NCBI GenBank assembly: GCA_023957385.1
Contig: JAMLGZ010000001.1
Coordinates: forward strand, 1,598,923-1,662,922
Direction of reading: 5' to 3'
DNA length: 64,000 bases
Source: Brumimicrobium sp.
GTDB taxonomy: Bacteria; Bacteroidota; Bacteroidia; Flavobacteriales_D; Crocinitomicaceae
Shown: in pieces, positions 36,801 through 44,651 of the stretch
Layout: every line of letters starts with the position of its first letter
Position numbering within the stretch: the first letter of the stretch is position 1
Position numbers and translations under genes: made by a program
The notes under the pieces: model-generated
The model's input: the letters and a program-made list of their open reading frames with translations, nothing else
Told to the model about the DNA's origin: nothing
Database searches by the model: none

Positions 36801-37549
36801 TAGGTGATATTTGCTACGGTATGAGAATCAGTGTTTATTTCAGATTGATATTGGAGTAGATGTTCAACAAATTCCTCATTTCTTTTGGTATCTGTTCCTG
36901 AAGCTTCTGGAGTAATAAATAATAGGAGAGTTGAAGTATCTGCAGAATACAAGAAGCCATCATGGATAATAAAGTCTTTTGAGACGCCGATAGCACGTAG
37001 ATTATTTAATCCTTTAAACGCAAAACCTAGTGGATCTTGCAAGATGAAATCTCTAGCAACAATCCCTGTTGGTGAAATGAGCGTAGAGTAGTTCTGTTGC
37101 ATACGTTGTTGTATGCTATCTTTATTTAGATCTAGAGATATAAGATTATAATCTTCTTCATTTAAAAATAAAGGGAGATGTTCATAAACAAATGAAAAGG
37201 TTTCTCCTATTTCTTCAGCACCTACGATTCCTTGTATGTCTTTGTAATAGATGGAATCCTGATTTAACTTGACGAGAAAATCTTGTGCAATTTCACCTAA
37301 TTGATCCTTGTTTTCAGGAGAATTAGCCTTTATCATCACGGTGATTTTATCTGAAAAATTCAGTTGGCCAATTACTTTTGCTGTAACATCGTTGTTCTCA
37401 TCTTTAGGTAAGATTTTAGTAATGTCTTCCTCGAAATTAATTTGAAAAGCCAGGTAAATACAAGAAGATACTAATAGGACAATGCCTGCAAAAAAGAGGA
37501 TTCTGAAGCGTTTAACTTTAAAATATAGGTATGTAAAAAACTTATCCAT
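33881..37549 (-). CDS. MMPL exporter fused to PlsC-type acyltransferase and a methyltransferase-like domain
   Basis: A 1222-residue fusion. Residues about 1-800 are an MMPL/RND transporter with two sets of six helices and two large periplasmic loops. Residues about 850-1050 are a lysophospholipid-type acyltransferase with the HX4D motif in NHSSFLD (about 892-898) and FPEGTRS (about 960). Residues about 1060-1222 resemble a class I SAM-dependent methyltransferase, but the expected glycine loop reads LRIGNDLGVWD and may be inactive. The same three-part product is known in flavobacterial pigment clusters. It probably acylates the pigment acid and flips it across the inner membrane. Confidence 0.85.
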   Translation of the reverse strand: MDKFFTYLYFKVKRFRILFFAGIVLLVSSCIYLAFQINFEEDITKILPKDENNDVTAKVIGQLNFSDKITVMIKANSPENKDQLGEIAQDFLVKLNQDSIYYKDIQGIVGAEEIGETFSFVYEHLPLFLNEEDYNLISLDLNKDSIQQRMQQNYSTLISPTGIVARDFILQDPLGFAFKGLNNLRAIGVSKDFIIHDGFLYSADTSTLLLFITPEASGTDTKRNEEFVEHLLQYQSEINTDSHTVANITYFGAPFIAKANADQIKFDITSTVFISLSILVLILIFFYKQVYVPILLFIPAVCGVSVALATLYLTHDSISAISVSIGAILIGITVDYPLHIITHFRQHPDIKQLYKGITQPVLASSMTTAIAFLCLKFVNSDVLQDLGVFAAISIMGSALGALVIIPHLYIPKIVKKTTIIDRIAQHKFEKNKVLLAIILVVLILAPFFFSKVKFNDNIADLNYVPQDMQEAQNQLESLGSIGGRSIYLSVFGENEEFILSENHQIEKKLTELKQKGVIEDYTSIGSIVLSKEDQLKKIQQWNDFWADSLKQQTIQNVQQDAVNLGFNSNAFDGLTHTLNKAFSPISLAEYQSLKILQLDEFYAEKDGFYTISSIVTTDSLHRMETIQSLEKENVIPIDRKHLNEQFLGQIKDDFVMLMNYSFFAVLLIMLFYFRRIELALLAMTPIVLTGFFTTTLVYLLNFELNVFSTIVTTLVIGLGVDFSIFMTSALQKRYTTGEDELSTYRTSIILAVLTTVLAIGVLIFAKHPALKSVSAIALIGITSAMVITFVLYPRVFRYFIEKRPEKGKSPVSLRLLISAILSFGYFGFISVMTSLFGMIILPIIPYNKVKKLKIFRRVIAKQTKSVMYSNYGVKNVLNNPYNEKFDKPAIIIANHSSFLDTLSFGFMPVPFIFMVNEWVYHSPIFGKAVQAAGYFPTKNGIQGDEEKLAEIIKKGSFLAVFPEGTRSLTGSIARFHKGAFLLAQIHHIDIIPLYIHGNSNLLPKGDFIIFDGEHYLEIGKRITFDETTEQRNLKELTKEISRDFHKRFDEIRIEKEGVDYFKQKIYLNFLYKLPEIEKQGKAEFEANKEIYYKLNSKIGDQAEILRIGNDLGVWDLMLTLQQQKRKVYTYIENEYFRNIAKQSYLVHKRKLHYIDSLDAHKTNTLLISSELEDFQPFEDLLNSHRFDRIVLVGELPYLDIFTTFGYEIEEQTSDYTILKQSS

Positions 37550-38708
37550 TCTTTCTTTTCTGCATCAAGATTAAAACACCATAGCTAGTAAATCCAACGA
37601 TAAAAGCCATTGCGGATGCTAAAATAATACTCCCGACAATATAATCCATCAAATTATTTCCCATATTAGAGAAATCCAAATAATCTTTCGTTACAAATTC
37701 ATGTCCTAAGAACATACTTCCAATTTTCAACGATGCCAAAACAATCACAGGAATCATAGGGGGAATACTAATATTAGATGCTGCAAAAGCCAATAATTTA
37801 TTGAGTCGTAATATTACTGCTAAACCAATAACAGCTAATGTTTGTAATCCCCAAATAGGAAGTATGCCGATAAAAACTCCTAATGCAAGTGATAATGCTT
37901 TTATTTTAGGGCTATCATTACTTCCTAGTACATCTTCTAGAATAAACTTCTTAAAGCTTTTTTTTTTAAAGCTGCGAAAGAAGTTTCTAGGTAAGATATA
38001 GATTAATGTAATACTTACTAAAACTGTATTTAAAATACTTATTCTCGTGAAATCTTTGAAAGGTCTAAAATGACTAACGCGGGTTTCCTTAGGCTCGTAT
38101 TTAATTTGAATTGGAATGTTCTTTACTGGAATATCTTTCCAAGCTGAACGTACAATACTTTCTATTTCAAACTCAAATTTCCATGTCACCCATTTTTTAG
38201 GCATGATGGAAATGGGGTATATACGAAAACCAGATTGTGTATCTTGTAATTTAATTCCTGTCTCAAACCAGAACCAGAAATTAGAAAATTTATTTCCAAA
38301 ACTGCTCTTATTAGGAATGCCATCTTGTTGCATGTTACGAGAGCCGATAAACAGGGCTTCTGGTTCTTTTTCAGATGCAGCAATAAGCAGTGGTATATCT
38401 TCTGGGAAATGTTGTCCATCAGAATCTATGGTAATAGCATGTGTGAACCCCATGGAAAGTGCTTTTTTAAAACCATTACGGAGTGCCATTCCTTTCCCTC
38501 GATTTTTATCATGATGGACTTGTGTGAGTTCTGTATATTCTTTTAGTATTTCTTTAGTAGAATCAGTAGCGCCATCTTCAACTATAATAACTTTAGAAGA
38601 AACAACCACTTTTAGAACACCATCAATAACCTGTTTGAGTGTTTTTTCATTGTTATAGGTAGGAATAATGATACAGTAATTAATAGGCGCACATTTTACA
38701 TCTTCCAT
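37542..38708 (-). CDS. GT2 glycosyltransferase with DUF2062 membrane domain
   Basis: A 388-residue protein. The N-terminal GT-A domain (about 8-230) has CIIIPTYNNEKTL, the DXD-like DSDGQH and RGKGMALRNGF, as in polyprenyl-phosphate glycosyltransferases and aryl-polyene cluster GT2 enzymes. Residues about 260-388 are a DUF2062 domain with three or four helices (SLALGVFIGILPIWG). The substrate in the pigment pathway is unknown. It overlaps the MMPL gene start by 8 nt. Confidence 0.87.
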   Translation of the reverse strand: MEDVKCAPINYCIIIPTYNNEKTLKQVIDGVLKVVVSSKVIIVEDGATDSTKEILKEYTELTQVHHDKNRGKGMALRNGFKKALSMGFTHAITIDSDGQHFPEDIPLLIAASEKEPEALFIGSRNMQQDGIPNKSSFGNKFSNFWFWFETGIKLQDTQSGFRIYPISIMPKKWVTWKFEFEIESIVRSAWKDIPVKNIPIQIKYEPKETRVSHFRPFKDFTRISILNTVLVSITLIYILPRNFFRSFKKKSFKKFILEDVLGSNDSPKIKALSLALGVFIGILPIWGLQTLAVIGLAVILRLNKLLAFAASNISIPPMIPVIVLASLKIGSMFLGHEFVTKDYLDFSNMGNNLMDYIVGSIILASAMAFIVGFTSYGVLILMQKRKNG

Positions 38709-38713
38709 TTTGG

Positions 38714-39199
38714 TTATTTGCTTTGGTTGAGTTCTTCTTTGGTAAATATTTTTAAATCTCTAGCAGATTGATCTATATATGCTTTAAGACTATTGGAAAC
38801 ATTCTTATACTTGGCAATTATAAATTTTTTATCCTCTTCAATATTTTGTTTGTATTTTAAAAAGCTAGGAATTTGATTTTGAATAATTAATCTAACTAAT
38901 CTTATTTCTACATCATTTGGACTGGCTTTTATAGCATCTTCTAAATGATCTCTTCCTACTTTAAATAGACTTATTTTTTTAGGAATATTCACACCATAAT
39001 CAGCGAGCATGATTTCAGAAGCACCAAAATAGGCTAATTTAAGATTGGCATCAATCTTCACTTCCTTTTGCATGAGTTCATTAAAAACAATAGCGTTTTC
39101 TTCGTTTAATCGAGCATTTTTGAAGGAATTACGTACATCTTCAATATACTGTGCATTGACAAAAAAAGTCCCCAAAAAAAGAAAGGCTAAAAGTCTCAT
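38714..39199 (-). CDS. Small exported protein of the pigment cluster, unknown function
   Basis: A 161-residue protein with signal peptide (FFVNAQYI) and an all-helical mature part (NSFKNARLNEENAIVFNELM ... trimmed). No motif recognised. It lies between the dehydratase (1 nt) and the GT2 gene (5 nt), so it belongs to the operon. A role as periplasmic carrier or chaperone for the pigment, like the LolA-type protein of aryl-polyene clusters, is possible but not supported by sequence. Confidence 0.7.
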   Translation of the reverse strand: MRLLAFLFLGTFFVNAQYIEDVRNSFKNARLNEENAIVFNELMQKEVKIDANLKLAYFGASEIMLADYGVNIPKKISLFKVGRDHLEDAIKASPNDVEIRLVRLIIQNQIPSFLKYKQNIEEDKKFIIAKYKNVSNSLKAYIDQSARDLKIFTKEELNQSK

Positions 39200-39200
39200 G

Positions 39201-39572
39201 TTATTCGATTACATAATTTAAGTCCATCTTTACTGCATCAGTCGTGCCAAAGTAGCTTGTGTTCTTCACTTTTATTTCTCCTCCTTCCAATTCATCAATA
39301 AGTAGATTCAATCTCAAGTATGAATTGATAGTAGGATCAATCAAAGCTGTAAACTTGATGTTTTTTGATACTTTTAACGAAATATTCTTATTAACTAAGG
39401 AAGATACTATTTCCTTCACTATTTGAAGCATGCATACCCCAGGAACTATAGGTTTCCCAGGGAAATGCCCTTCAAAAATGGAATGATTCCTATTCAATTG
39501 AATAAAGGCATCATACTCATTTTCACTTAGTTTATCTATTTTATCTATTGTATAAAAATCGTCTTTCAGCAT
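39201..39572 (-). CDS. Hotdog-fold 3-hydroxyacyl-ACP dehydratase-like protein with altered active site
   Basis: A 123-residue FabZ-like protein. The helix-cap motif GHFPGKPIVPGVCMLQ is at 35-50. His36 corresponds to the catalytic His of FabZ. Fourteen residues later, where FabZ has Glu (FabA has Asp), this protein has Gln50. It may still dehydrate through the His alone, work as an isomerase or thioesterase-like partner, or form a heterodimer with another hotdog protein encoded elsewhere. The operon position argues for a role in polyene chain building. Confidence 0.82.
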   Translation of the reverse strand: MLKDDFYTIDKIDKLSENEYDAFIQLNRNHSIFEGHFPGKPIVPGVCMLQIVKEIVSSLVNKNISLKVSKNIKFTALIDPTINSYLRLNLLIDELEGGEIKVKNTSYFGTTDAVKMDLNYVIE

Positions 39573-39574
39573 AA

Positions 39575-40804
39575 TTACATATCTAATGTGTAGGCTAGAT
39601 TGCTAATGATTTTTTCATGTTTTGTTACAAATGGATTTTCATCATTCCATACATAACCAGCTAACACATCACAGATTTTGAGTTTCACATCGTCGTTTCC
39701 TGGTTGATGGAAGAATAGTTTTTGAAGATTTCCGTTGTACCATTCTTTTACATAGGTTGAAAAAACTTCATATCCTTTGTTCATGTAATCAACATATTCT
39801 GTTTGCCAATCAACATTTTCTCCTTTGTATTGTCTAGCGTACAATTGCGCAGCTAGTAATCCTGAAGTAGTTGCTAATGATACTCCAGAAGAGAATACAG
39901 GATCTAAGAAGCCAGAACTATTTCCAGTAAGTACAAACCCTTTGTCATACATTTTACTTACAGTACACGCATAGTTTTTAAGAATATTTGGTTGGAACAA
40001 GAATTCGTTATTGATAAATCTGTCTCTGAAGTGGTCGGAACGATTAATGATTTTGCGAAGAGCTTCCTCTCCGTTTCCCGTAGGAGATAATGCTTCTAGA
40101 ATTTCTGTATTTCCAGCAACTCCAATTGAAGTTGTTCCATTAGAGAAAGGAATTACCCAGAACCAAACTTTTTGCTCAATGACTTCAAATGTAATTTGAG
40201 TTCCCTCCACGCCAGCAGGACGATTTATGTCTTTGGTGTGTGTAAAGATTGAAGAATTTCCAGTTAAATTAGAAGGCGCGTCTAAGTTTAATAAACGTGG
40301 TAAAACTCTACCGTAACCGCTTGAATCAATAACGAATTTTGCATGAATTTGCTTTTTATTTCCATCTTTATCTTCTACAGTAGTAATTGAGTCGCTACCA
40401 TTAAACTCGATACCAACTACAGAAGTTTCAAACTCAATATCAACTCCTTGACGTTCCGCCTCATCAGTTAATAATTTATCAAATTCAGCTCTTGGAACTT
40501 GCCAGGTCCAGTCCCAGCCATCTCCAAATTTTTTATCAAAGTAAAAAGTACAGTTAACGCCATCTCTTAGAAAGCGAGAACATAATTTTTTTTCATAACC
40601 TGCTTTTTCTATAGCAGGTATAAAGCCAACAGCATCTAGATTATCCATAACTCTTGGTATCAAACTTTCCCCAATAACAAAGCGAGGGAATTTAGTTCTT
40701 TCAACCACTTTTACCTTGATTCCTTGTTGGTTAAGATATGCTGAAGATACGGCTCCAGAAGGACCTGCACCAATCACTAATACATCAACGTTTTCTATTT
40801 TCAT
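39575..40804 (-). CDS. Flavin-dependent halogenase-like oxidoreductase, first gene of the minus-strand pigment operon
   Basis: A 409-residue flavoprotein. FAD-binding GAGPSG at 13-18, then GESLIPR, and WFWVIP near 205-210, which fits the WxWxIP motif of flavin-dependent halogenases. The C-terminal half (VLTGNSSGFLDPVFSSGV) is as in tryptophan-halogenase-like and geranylgeranyl-reductase-like enzymes. Chlorinated flexirubins are known in flavobacteria, so chlorination of the aromatic head is plausible; simple oxidation is the alternative. The ATG is about 60 nt downstream of the consensus promoter at 40871-40901. Confidence 0.83.
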   Translation of the reverse strand: MKIENVDVLVIGAGPSGAVSSAYLNQQGIKVKVVERTKFPRFVIGESLIPRVMDNLDAVGFIPAIEKAGYEKKLCSRFLRDGVNCTFYFDKKFGDGWDWTWQVPRAEFDKLLTDEAERQGVDIEFETSVVGIEFNGSDSITTVEDKDGNKKQIHAKFVIDSSGYGRVLPRLLNLDAPSNLTGNSSIFTHTKDINRPAGVEGTQITFEVIEQKVWFWVIPFSNGTTSIGVAGNTEILEALSPTGNGEEALRKIINRSDHFRDRFINNEFLFQPNILKNYACTVSKMYDKGFVLTGNSSGFLDPVFSSGVSLATTSGLLAAQLYARQYKGENVDWQTEYVDYMNKGYEVFSTYVKEWYNGNLQKLFFHQPGNDDVKLKICDVLAGYVWNDENPFVTKHEKIISNLAYTLDM

Positions 40805-40831
40805 AATAGTTAGATTTAATTAAAAAATATA

Positions 40832-40839
40832 TATCTTTG
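40832..40839 (+). promoter_or_regulatory. Putative -7 box of the plus-strand pigment operon
   Basis: TATCTTTG fits TAnnTTTG and leaves a leader of about 40 nt before ATG 40884. The -33 position is TTTA rather than TTG. It lies downstream of, and face to face with, the minus-strand promoter at 40871-40901. Confidence 0.5.
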
Positions 40840-40870
40840 CACCGTTTTATAGGCACTAGATTTAAAAAAA

Positions 40871-40901
40871 CAAATATATTTAAATGATTGAATTAAACAA
40901 A
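40871..40901 (-). promoter_or_regulatory. Consensus promoter of the minus-strand pigment operon
   Basis: On the minus strand TTTG (40901-40898), exactly 19 nt, then TATATTTG (40878-40871): a perfect match to the Bacteroidota TTTG-N19-TAnnTTTG promoter. The -33 element lies inside the first codons of the divergent ammonia-lyase gene. Confidence 0.7.
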
Positions 40902-42401
40902 TACCTTACTGCTAAAGATTTCCACACAATCGTACATAATAATGAAATTTTAGCTATTCATACCGACTTAAAAACCAAGTTAAATAATAGTCACAATTTT
41001 TTTAAGAATTTTTCCAAAAACAAAGTAATCTATGGTGTAAATACAGGATTTGGGCCTATGGCTCAATATCGTGTTTCTGAGGAGGACCAAAAGCAGTTGC
41101 AATATAACTTAATCCGTAGTCACGCTGCTGGCTCAGGTAAGGTTATGCCTGTTCCATTTATCAGAGCAGCTATGGTAGCACGTTTAAATTCAATTTGTCA
41201 AGCAAAATCTGGCGTGCACGCAAGTGTAATTGAAGTCTTAACGACGTTGATTAATAAAGAAGTTTACCCAATCATTTTTGAACATGGGGGGGTAGGAGCT
41301 AGTGGAGATTTAGTACAATTAGCTCATTTAGCTTTAGGTCTAATCGGTGAAGGTGAGGTGATTTACAAAGGAGAACGAAGAAACACTTCAGAAGTTTTTA
41401 AAGAGTTAGGAATTCAGCCTATTGAGATTTCGGTAAGAGAAGGTTTATCATTGATTAACGGAACTTCTGCTATGACAGGAATAGGGTTGATTAATTTTGA
41501 AAAATCTAATAAACTTCTACATTGGTCTATTGCTGCATCAGCATTAATTAATGAGTTAGTTGAGGCTTATGACGACCATATCTCAGTAGAATTAAATGAA
41601 GTAAAATTACATGATGGACAAATGCACGTAGCTTCTTTGATGAGAGATCAAATCAAAGGAACTAAGTTGATGAAGAACCGTGCTGAGATACTTTATTCAG
41701 GTGAAAATGATGAGCAAATTTTCAAAGAGAAAGTGCAAGAATATTATTCAATTCGTTGTATCCCTCAAATTTTGGGTCCTGTTTATGACACCATCCAAAA
41801 TGTGGGACGTGTGCTAGAGAATGAATTAAACTCGGCAAATGATAATCCAATTATTGATTATGAAAGAGAAATGGTGTTCCATGGAGGTAATTTCCACGGA
41901 GATTATGTTTCTTTAGAAATGGATAAGCTGAAATTAGTGGTGACACGTATTTCTATGTTGGCAGAAAGACAGTTAAATTATTTGTTAAATGCGAAAATCA
42001 ACGAAATACTACCTCCATTTGCTAACAGAGGGGTTTTAGGACTGAATTACGGTGTTCAGGGGGCGCAATTTACAGCAACTTCTACAACTGCTGAAAATCA
42101 AATGCTATCTAATTCGATGTATGTGCATTCTATTTCATGTAATAATGACAACCAAGATATTGTGAGTATGGGCTCAAATGCTGCTCAAATCACACATAAA
42201 GTAATAGAGAATGCATTTGAAGTAATGGCTATTGAGTTAATCACCATTTATCAAGCAATTAAATTCACAAATAAAATTGAAAAACTTTCTCCTAAAAGTC
42301 AAGAAATTATTGCTACTTTAGGGGAGGTTATTCCTGATATAATTGAAGATAATCCTGTTTATCCATATATTCAGAGAACCAAAGATTTTTTAATGAAATA
42401 G
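40884..42401 (+). CDS. Tyrosine ammonia-lyase (HAL/PAL/TAL family)
   Basis: A 505-residue lyase that should convert L-tyrosine to p-coumarate, the starter of flexirubin-type pigments. The MIO cofactor tripeptide Ala139-Ser140-Gly141 is in GGVGASGDL, and the catalytic Tyr50 is in VIYGVNTGFG. The specificity pair is Ser79-His80 (NLIRSHAAG), which is the histidase-like pair, but the same pair is found in the proven Flavobacterium johnsoniae tyrosine ammonia-lyase, to which the whole sequence is very similar by eye. Histidase activity cannot be excluded, yet no hut genes are near. First gene of the plus-strand pigment operon. Confidence 0.87.
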   Translation: MIELNKYLTAKDFHTIVHNNEILAIHTDLKTKLNNSHNFFKNFSKNKVIYGVNTGFGPMAQYRVSEEDQKQLQYNLIRSHAAGSGKVMPVPFIRAAMVARLNSICQAKSGVHASVIEVLTTLINKEVYPIIFEHGGVGASGDLVQLAHLALGLIGEGEVIYKGERRNTSEVFKELGIQPIEISVREGLSLINGTSAMTGIGLINFEKSNKLLHWSIAASALINELVEAYDDHISVELNEVKLHDGQMHVASLMRDQIKGTKLMKNRAEILYSGENDEQIFKEKVQEYYSIRCIPQILGPVYDTIQNVGRVLENELNSANDNPIIDYEREMVFHGGNFHGDYVSLEMDKLKLVVTRISMLAERQLNYLLNAKINEILPPFANRGVLGLNYGVQGAQFTATSTTAENQMLSNSMYVHSISCNNDNQDIVSMGSNAAQITHKVIENAFEVMAIELITIYQAIKFTNKIEKLSPKSQEIIATLGEVIPDIIEDNPVYPYIQRTKDFLMK

Positions 42402-42436
42402 TTTTCTATTATTTTAAAAGTAAATAAAGATTACGT

Positions 42437-43168
42437 ATGAAATATGCACTAATTACCGGAGGATCAAGAGGGATAGGGAAGGCTGTTTGTGAAGCATTGG
42501 CTAAAAATTCGGAGTACAACATTCTGATTAATTATGTTTCCAATAAGGCAGCGGCAGAAGAGACTCAGAAGATTGTTGAAGGATATGGAAAAAAGGCTGA
42601 AATTCTCTCTTTTAATGTTTCCAATAAAGAAGAAGTTGATAAGGTGCTAACAGATTGGCAGGATAGAAATCCGGATGCATGGATTGAAGTATTGGTCAAT
42701 AATGCCAGTATTACCAGAGATGGTCTTTTTATGTGGATGGAACAAAACGACTGGAAAGATGTTATAGATACTAGTTTAAATGGTTTTTATAACGTAACCC
42801 GATTTGTAATACAGAAAATGCTACGTAAACGCTATGGTAGAATTGTCAATATGGTATCTGTTTCAGGAGTGAAAGGAACTCCTGGACAAACGAATTACTC
42901 TGCTGCTAAAGGAGCTATTGTGGCAGCTACTAAGGCGTTGGCACAAGAGGTTGGTAAAAGAAATATTACAGTGAATGCAGTTGCCCCTGGATTTATAAAT
43001 ACAGATATGACTGCAGAATTGGATCAAGGACAATTAATTCAGTTAATCCCTGTAAACAGATTTGGTGAACCCGAAGAAGTGGCTGATTTAGTAGAATTTT
43101 TGGTATCAAAAAAAGCCTCTTACATTACGGGAGAAACAATTAATATTAATGGAGGTATCTATTCATAA
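42437..43168 (+). CDS. 3-oxoacyl-ACP reductase (FabG-like SDR)
   Basis: A 243-residue short-chain dehydrogenase. Cofactor motif TGGSRGIG at 7-14, NNAS at 88-91, catalytic Ser141, Tyr154 and Lys158 (SVSGVKGTPGQTNYSAAKG). It reduces the beta-keto group of the growing ACP-bound polyene, using NADPH by family. It lies 35 nt after the ammonia-lyase and 2 nt before the ketosynthase, as in other aryl-polyene clusters. Confidence 0.92.
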   Translation: MKYALITGGSRGIGKAVCEALAKNSEYNILINYVSNKAAAEETQKIVEGYGKKAEILSFNVSNKEEVDKVLTDWQDRNPDAWIEVLVNNASITRDGLFMWMEQNDWKDVIDTSLNGFYNVTRFVIQKMLRKRYGRIVNMVSVSGVKGTPGQTNYSAAKGAIVAATKALAQEVGKRNITVNAVAPGFINTDMTAELDQGQLIQLIPVNRFGEPEEVADLVEFLVSKKASYITGETININGGIYS

Positions 43169-43170
43169 AA

Positions 43171-44391
43171 ATGGAAAATAGAGTAGTTATAACAGGAATG
43201 GGTATTTGGTCTTGCTTAGGAAATAATCTTGAGGAAGTAAAACAATCTTTATTCGAAGGGAAGTCAGGAATTGTTTTCGAGCAAATACGAAAGGATTATG
43301 GATACCAGTCTGCATTAACAGGAAAATTAGATAAGCCTGAATTAAAGGATTTATTGAGTAGAAGACAGCGTATTAGCATGGGAGAGGAGAGTGAATATGC
43401 ATATATGGCAACGATAGAAGCTCTAAAAAATGCTAAAATAGACCAAGATTATATAGACCAGAATGAAGTAGGTATCATTTATGGGAATGACAGTGTTGCA
43501 CAGTCCACCTATGAGGCTATTGATATCATGCTAAAAAGAAAAGATACAGCGTTAATTGGTTCAGGTGCTATTTTTAAATCGATGAATTCCACCGTAACAA
43601 TGAATCTATCTACTATTTTTAGATTACGTGGGATAAATCTTACGGCTAGCGCTGCTTGTGCAAGTGGCTCCCATTCCATAGGCTTAGCATATTTAATGAT
43701 TAAGAATGGTTTGCAAGATGTCGTGATAGCTGGAGGTGCTCAAGAGGTGAATTTCTACGGCATGTGTAGTTTTGACGCCTTAGGAGTCTTTGCTAAAGAA
43801 GAAGATACCCCAACTATGGCGCTTAAGCCTTTTGATGCTAACAGAAGTGGTCTCGTTCCGAGTGGTGGAGCAGCTACGCTTATTATTGAAAGTTTAGAAT
43901 CAGCTAAAAGACGAGGAGCTCCTATTATTGCAGAGGTACTAGGTTATGGTTTTTCTTCGAATGGAGGACATATTTCTACTCCTAATACAGTCGGACCAGC
44001 AACAGCTATGCAAAGAGCCTTAAAACAATCAGGACTTTCAGCAGAAGAAATAAAGTATATTAATGCACATGCTACTTCCACTCCTGTAGGGGATGCGAAT
44101 GAAGCATCTGCTATATTTGATGTTTTTGGAGATAAGCCTTATGTGAGTTCTACAAAATCGATGACAGGGCATGAATGCTGGATGGCAGGAGCCAGTGAGA
44201 TCATTTATTCCACTTTGATGATGCAGAATAACTTTATGGCACCAAATATCAATTTTGAGAAAGGGGATGAGGTTACAAGTAAAATTAATGTGATTCCTAA
44301 AAGAGTGGACGAAAAATTTGATGTATATTTGTCCAATTCCTTCGGTTTTGGAGGAACAAATTCAGCCTTAGTAATAAAAAAATACGATTAG
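43171..44391 (+). CDS. Beta-ketoacyl-ACP synthase (aryl-polyene type KS)
   Basis: A 406-residue FabF-like condensing enzyme. Catalytic triad Cys163 (SAACASGSH), His300 (INAHATSTPVGD) and His334 (KSMTGHECWMAG) with Lys329. The N-terminal MGIWSCLGNN and GNDSVAQSTYEA segments resemble the KS of aryl-polyene clusters rather than housekeeping FabF. No chain-length-factor partner (a KS lacking Cys) is found in the window. Elongates the coumaroyl starter with malonyl units. Confidence 0.9.
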   Translation: MENRVVITGMGIWSCLGNNLEEVKQSLFEGKSGIVFEQIRKDYGYQSALTGKLDKPELKDLLSRRQRISMGEESEYAYMATIEALKNAKIDQDYIDQNEVGIIYGNDSVAQSTYEAIDIMLKRKDTALIGSGAIFKSMNSTVTMNLSTIFRLRGINLTASAACASGSHSIGLAYLMIKNGLQDVVIAGGAQEVNFYGMCSFDALGVFAKEEDTPTMALKPFDANRSGLVPSGGAATLIIESLESAKRRGAPIIAEVLGYGFSSNGGHISTPNTVGPATAMQRALKQSGLSAEEIKYINAHATSTPVGDANEASAIFDVFGDKPYVSSTKSMTGHECWMAGASEIIYSTLMMQNNFMAPNINFEKGDEVTSKINVIPKRVDEKFDVYLSNSFGFGGTNSALVIKKYD

Positions 44392-44394
44392 AAT

Positions 44395-44637
44395 ATGACC
44401 ATGAATGAAATTATACAAAAATTAAACAATGTTTTGGTTGATGAATTTGAAATTGATGCAGATACAATAACACCTAATGCAAATCTTCGAGACACCTTAG
44501 ATTTAGATAGTCTAGATTATGTTGATCTGGTGGTGGCAATTGAATCTGTAAGTGGAGTAAAATTAGGAGAGGCGGATTTCAAACAAATTACAACCTTTCA
44601 AGACTTTTACAACATAATTGAAAATAAATTAGCCTAA
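44395..44637 (+). CDS. Acyl carrier protein of the pigment cluster
   Basis: An 80-residue ACP. The phosphopantetheine site is Ser39 in LDLDSLDYVD, in the expected acidic helix context. It starts 3 nt after the ketosynthase stop; MTM gives two possible ATG starts (44395 or 44401). It carries the growing polyene. Only one ACP is seen here, while characterised aryl-polyene clusters usually have two. Confidence 0.92.
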   Translation: MTMNEIIQKLNNVLVDEFEIDADTITPNANLRDTLDLDSLDYVDLVVAIESVSGVKLGEADFKQITTFQDFYNIIENKLA

Positions 44638-44651
44638 ATTAATTTCTAACC

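Noticed and set aside
40884..42401. Annotation as histidine ammonia-lyase (hutH) from the Ser-His pair
   Set aside because: Overall similarity to the verified flavobacterial tyrosine ammonia-lyase and the pigment context outweigh two residues.
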